Below are positions 62,157 through 64,000 of a stretch of 64,000 bases of DNA, piece after piece. The DNA comes from Pseudomonadota bacterium (GTDB lineage Bacteria; Pseudomonadota; Gammaproteobacteria; UBA1113): the NCBI GenBank assembly GCA_021781965.1, contig JAJXVU010000005.1, forward strand, positions 1 through 64,000, given 5' to 3'. How positions within the stretch are numbered: the first letter of the stretch is position 1; every line of letters begins with the position of its first letter. A program made the position numbers and the translations under genes. The notes beneath the pieces are model-generated. The model was given only the letters and a program-made list of their open reading frames with translations, searched no databases and had not been told where the DNA came from.

Positions 62157-64000
62157 CTAGCTGCGCCTCATACCCATAGAAAAAGACTGAATGTTAGGCT
62201 CTGATGGCGATAAGATAGCTAGAGATTGTCGCTGGAGCTCAGCTACATCGTTCTCTAATTTCTCTAATTTCTCTAACCACTGATCCCCAATTTTAGATTT
62301 GTCGCTGATTTTGTCGGAAAGCAGTTGTTCTATTCTCCCTAAAATCCGCGATATGTTGCTATCTGAGGCATACGGCTCAAGGTCTTTCTTTAACTGTTGC
62401 AGTTGATGATATGCCTGAGCATAACGTTCGCTTTTAGACATTTTAGGTAGTGAGCCAGATGCCGCGCTAGGAAAAAAGTTAGAATTAGATGCTAATTGAT
62501 TTGCGGGCCTAGGTGACCCATTCAGCGGCTGCGGCAACAGAGGTGCTTGTTCTTCCGCTGCGCGACGAGCACGAACAACAGAATAGACCATACCTATTCC
62601 CCCCCCCACTAGGGCAGCTGCTAACCCCAGAAAAACCCAGGTAAGGGTGCTCACAGAACCATCATCCACTACCGGCGTTGGTGTAGGTGTCGGCGTTAGT
62701 ACCGGGCTAGGACTAGGACTAGGGGGCATCCTACATTGCACAGTATAATTCTGTTGCGTTCCAGGTATAAAATAAGTTTGAGTAGTACCCGTTTGCAGAT
62801 TGAGGAGGTTGAGGGTAATCATACCCGCTTGGCCATTCATTTGCGCCACCAACAACGCATCAGTGGCTGTCATCTGATGATTCATGCCCATACCCCAGGT
62901 ATCGATTCCGCCTGTAATCACAAACAATTGATTGCCTGTAGTAGCATTAAAGGCCGTTAGAGTGTCTAACACGGGTGCATCTAGGGGCGTGCCACCATCA
63001 TACACATAAGTTTGGCCTACAACCAGAATTTGTTCTCCAGAAGCAGACAATTGGCTAAGACTGATAGTTTGATGAACGGTAATAGCGTCTGTGGTATTGT
63101 AAAAGACGGGCACTTGTATGGGCATAGTGATGGTATGATTTTCCCCTAAAATAATTTGGCCTGAAAAGAGATCTAAATTAATTTTCCAAAGAGGGGCAGT
63201 GGGGTTATCAATGGTAGAAAGAAATAGATTTGGGCTTTTGCCCGCTGATGATTTTTCCCCTGCTGGTGTTGCCGCTAATAAAGCAGTTCTGCGATCAAAA
63301 AAATTAAATACGCCTTTTCTTTGGCCCTGAATTCGTATTTCTTGCCAACCTGTAGGTTGTGCGACTAACTCCGTGCAATTAGCCTCACCTTCTATTTGAT
63401 CAAAATCTTGAATAACCAATACTCGCTCTTCTCCAGCTAGATCTCTACCCGCAAGTACTAAATCTTGAGTTCCCTGTGGATTTCTAATGCTCAGATAGTC
63501 ATTCACTTCACCCGCATTCACAAATAGCGCGCGCGCCTCTTCCGGCATACGCAGAATTAGATTCGGCTCCATGTCGTCCTCCTGATAAACAGCAAGCTGT
63601 GTATGGATGGGAGCAGCACCGTCGCCCATGGTATAGATGGTGCATAAATCTTTTTGAGTTGCTGTGCTGGTGGTTTTAATAATCCCTGTCGCTGCTAAAT
63701 AAACAGACAAGCTGGTTTTATGCGGTGTTACATCTATTTCGCCTTTTTGTGGTATACTCTGAGGTGCTAAAATAGTAAAGTCGGCCATATATGTAAGCGG
63801 TCGATGAAAATAAATCGGGTAAATTTCATCGAAAAAATTCAGGCCATAGGTGCTGGCATAACTATCACTTTTAGCGGGTGGCTTCTCCGTAATGTTCTCA
63901 CAAACTTTACTGTCTAAAAAGCCACTGTTTTGTTGTGCAGTTCCAACAGTAATTGTATTTCCCGAAGCAGTCACTATACTGGTTGCAGCAAGCCCACCAT
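62157..64000 (-). CDS. Partial paralogue of the ectodomain protein, lacking the U-box
   Basis: The gene runs off the right edge, so its start is missing. The first visible codons read GGLAATSIVTASGNTITVGT, aligned with GRFATTSIVTANPSSPSSGN of the neighbour. The two proteins share most ectodomain residues (RIQGQRKGVFNFFDRRTALL, QTYVYDGGTP, GGIDTWGMGMNHQ), a Pro/Thr stalk (VLTPTPTPTPVV), a membrane segment (LTWVFLGLAAALVGGGIGMV) and an Arg-rich stop. The tail keeps the coiled helices but has no U-box and ends MGMRRS. It and the gene at 59255 are a tandem duplication that includes the 3' flanks (TCTTAAAAGC...GGTTAAC follows both). Confidence 0.75.
   Translation of the reverse strand, partial: GGLAATSIVTASGNTITVGTAQQNSGFLDSKVCENITEKPPAKSDSYASTYGLNFFDEIYPIYFHRPLTYMADFTILAPQSIPQKGEIDVTPHKTSLSVYLAATGIIKTTSTATQKDLCTIYTMGDGAAPIHTQLAVYQEDDMEPNLILRMPEEARALFVNAGEVNDYLSIRNPQGTQDLVLAGRDLAGEERVLVIQDFDQIEGEANCTELVAQPTGWQEIRIQGQRKGVFNFFDRRTALLAATPAGEKSSAGKSPNLFLSTIDNPTAPLWKINLDLFSGQIILGENHTITMPIQVPVFYNTTDAITVHQTISLSQLSASGEQILVVGQTYVYDGGTPLDAPVLDTLTAFNATTGNQLFVITGGIDTWGMGMNHQMTATDALLVAQMNGQAGMITLNLLNLQTGTTQTYFIPGTQQNYTVQCRMPPSPSPSPVLTPTPTPTPVVDDGSVSTLTWVFLGLAAALVGGGIGMVYSVVRARRAAEEQAPLLPQPLNGSPRPANQLASNSNFFPSAASGSLPKMSKSERYAQAYHQLQQLKKDLEPYASDSNISRILGRIEQLLSDKISDKSKIGDQWLEKLEKLENDVAELQRQSLAILSPSEPNIQSFSMGMRRS

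Overview
The window looks like the chromosome of an AT-rich gammaproteobacterium. Housekeeping blocks keep gammaproteobacterial gene orders: lptG-lptF facing pepA-holC-valS, accD-folC-cvpA-purF, gltX-cysS, and a pilV-pilW-pilX block. Between them lie large proteins with eukaryote-like or host-directed features. One of these, at 41.8-46.5 kb, is preceded by a PmrA-box-like tandem repeat of the type that drives Dot/Icm effector genes in Legionella and Coxiella. I infer a host-associated member of the Legionellales or a close relative. The genus cannot be fixed from the sequence alone.

Layout. 1-2469 (-): partial gene for a repeat protein with about 21-residue LP-x-SV-x2-V-x-F repeats, a basic N-terminus and a large internal duplication. 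2.5-3.5 kb: gene-poor, with repeats and gene scraps. 3.5-6.8 kb (+): glycosyltransferase, YdjC deacetylase and ArnT-like transferase, the same three activities as the Francisella FlmF2-NaxD-FlmK lipid A amino-sugar pathway. 6.9-14.2 kb: TetR regulator, asd, prmB, an S24-type repressor, a Kef-type antiporter and a PheC-like protein. 14.3-22.5 kb: an SRPBCC membrane protein, lptGF, pepA, holC, valS. 22.9 kb: tRNA-Asn. 23.1-36.8 kb: MATE transporter, trmB, pyrD, a barrel protein, bcp, cysS, gltX, lpxH, purF, cvpA, folC, accD, smpB. 36.9-47.3 kb (-): two giant coiled-coil paralogues of 1240 and 1581 residues sharing a repeated module I do not recognise, a small coiled-coil protein between them, and three copies of a 150-bp inverted-repeat element. 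47.4-57.1 kb: SMR exporter, queF, a Fic-fold protein lacking its catalytic His, two L,D-transpeptidases, a fadI/fadJ pair and three minor pilins. 57.2-64 kb: a frameshifted NLS-like protein, an IHF-beta gene, another frameshifted small gene, and a tandem pair of two-membrane-segment proteins, one with a C-terminal U-box-like domain that its paralogue lacks.

The non-coding space carries several repeat families. They are a 25-bp GC-rich motif at about a dozen intergenic sites (once read as the C-terminus of PrmB), a 150-bp element with inverted ends that contains that motif, a 130-bp element with inverted ends (one copy supplies the likely ribosome binding site of the Kef gene), and a 59-bp hairpin repeat.

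The most promising undescribed material is the U-box-like membrane protein with its tandem paralogue, and the family of giant coiled-coil proteins with the VYI/CKI module and a PmrA-like promoter. Every functional statement rests on reading sequence motifs by eye; no database search was run.
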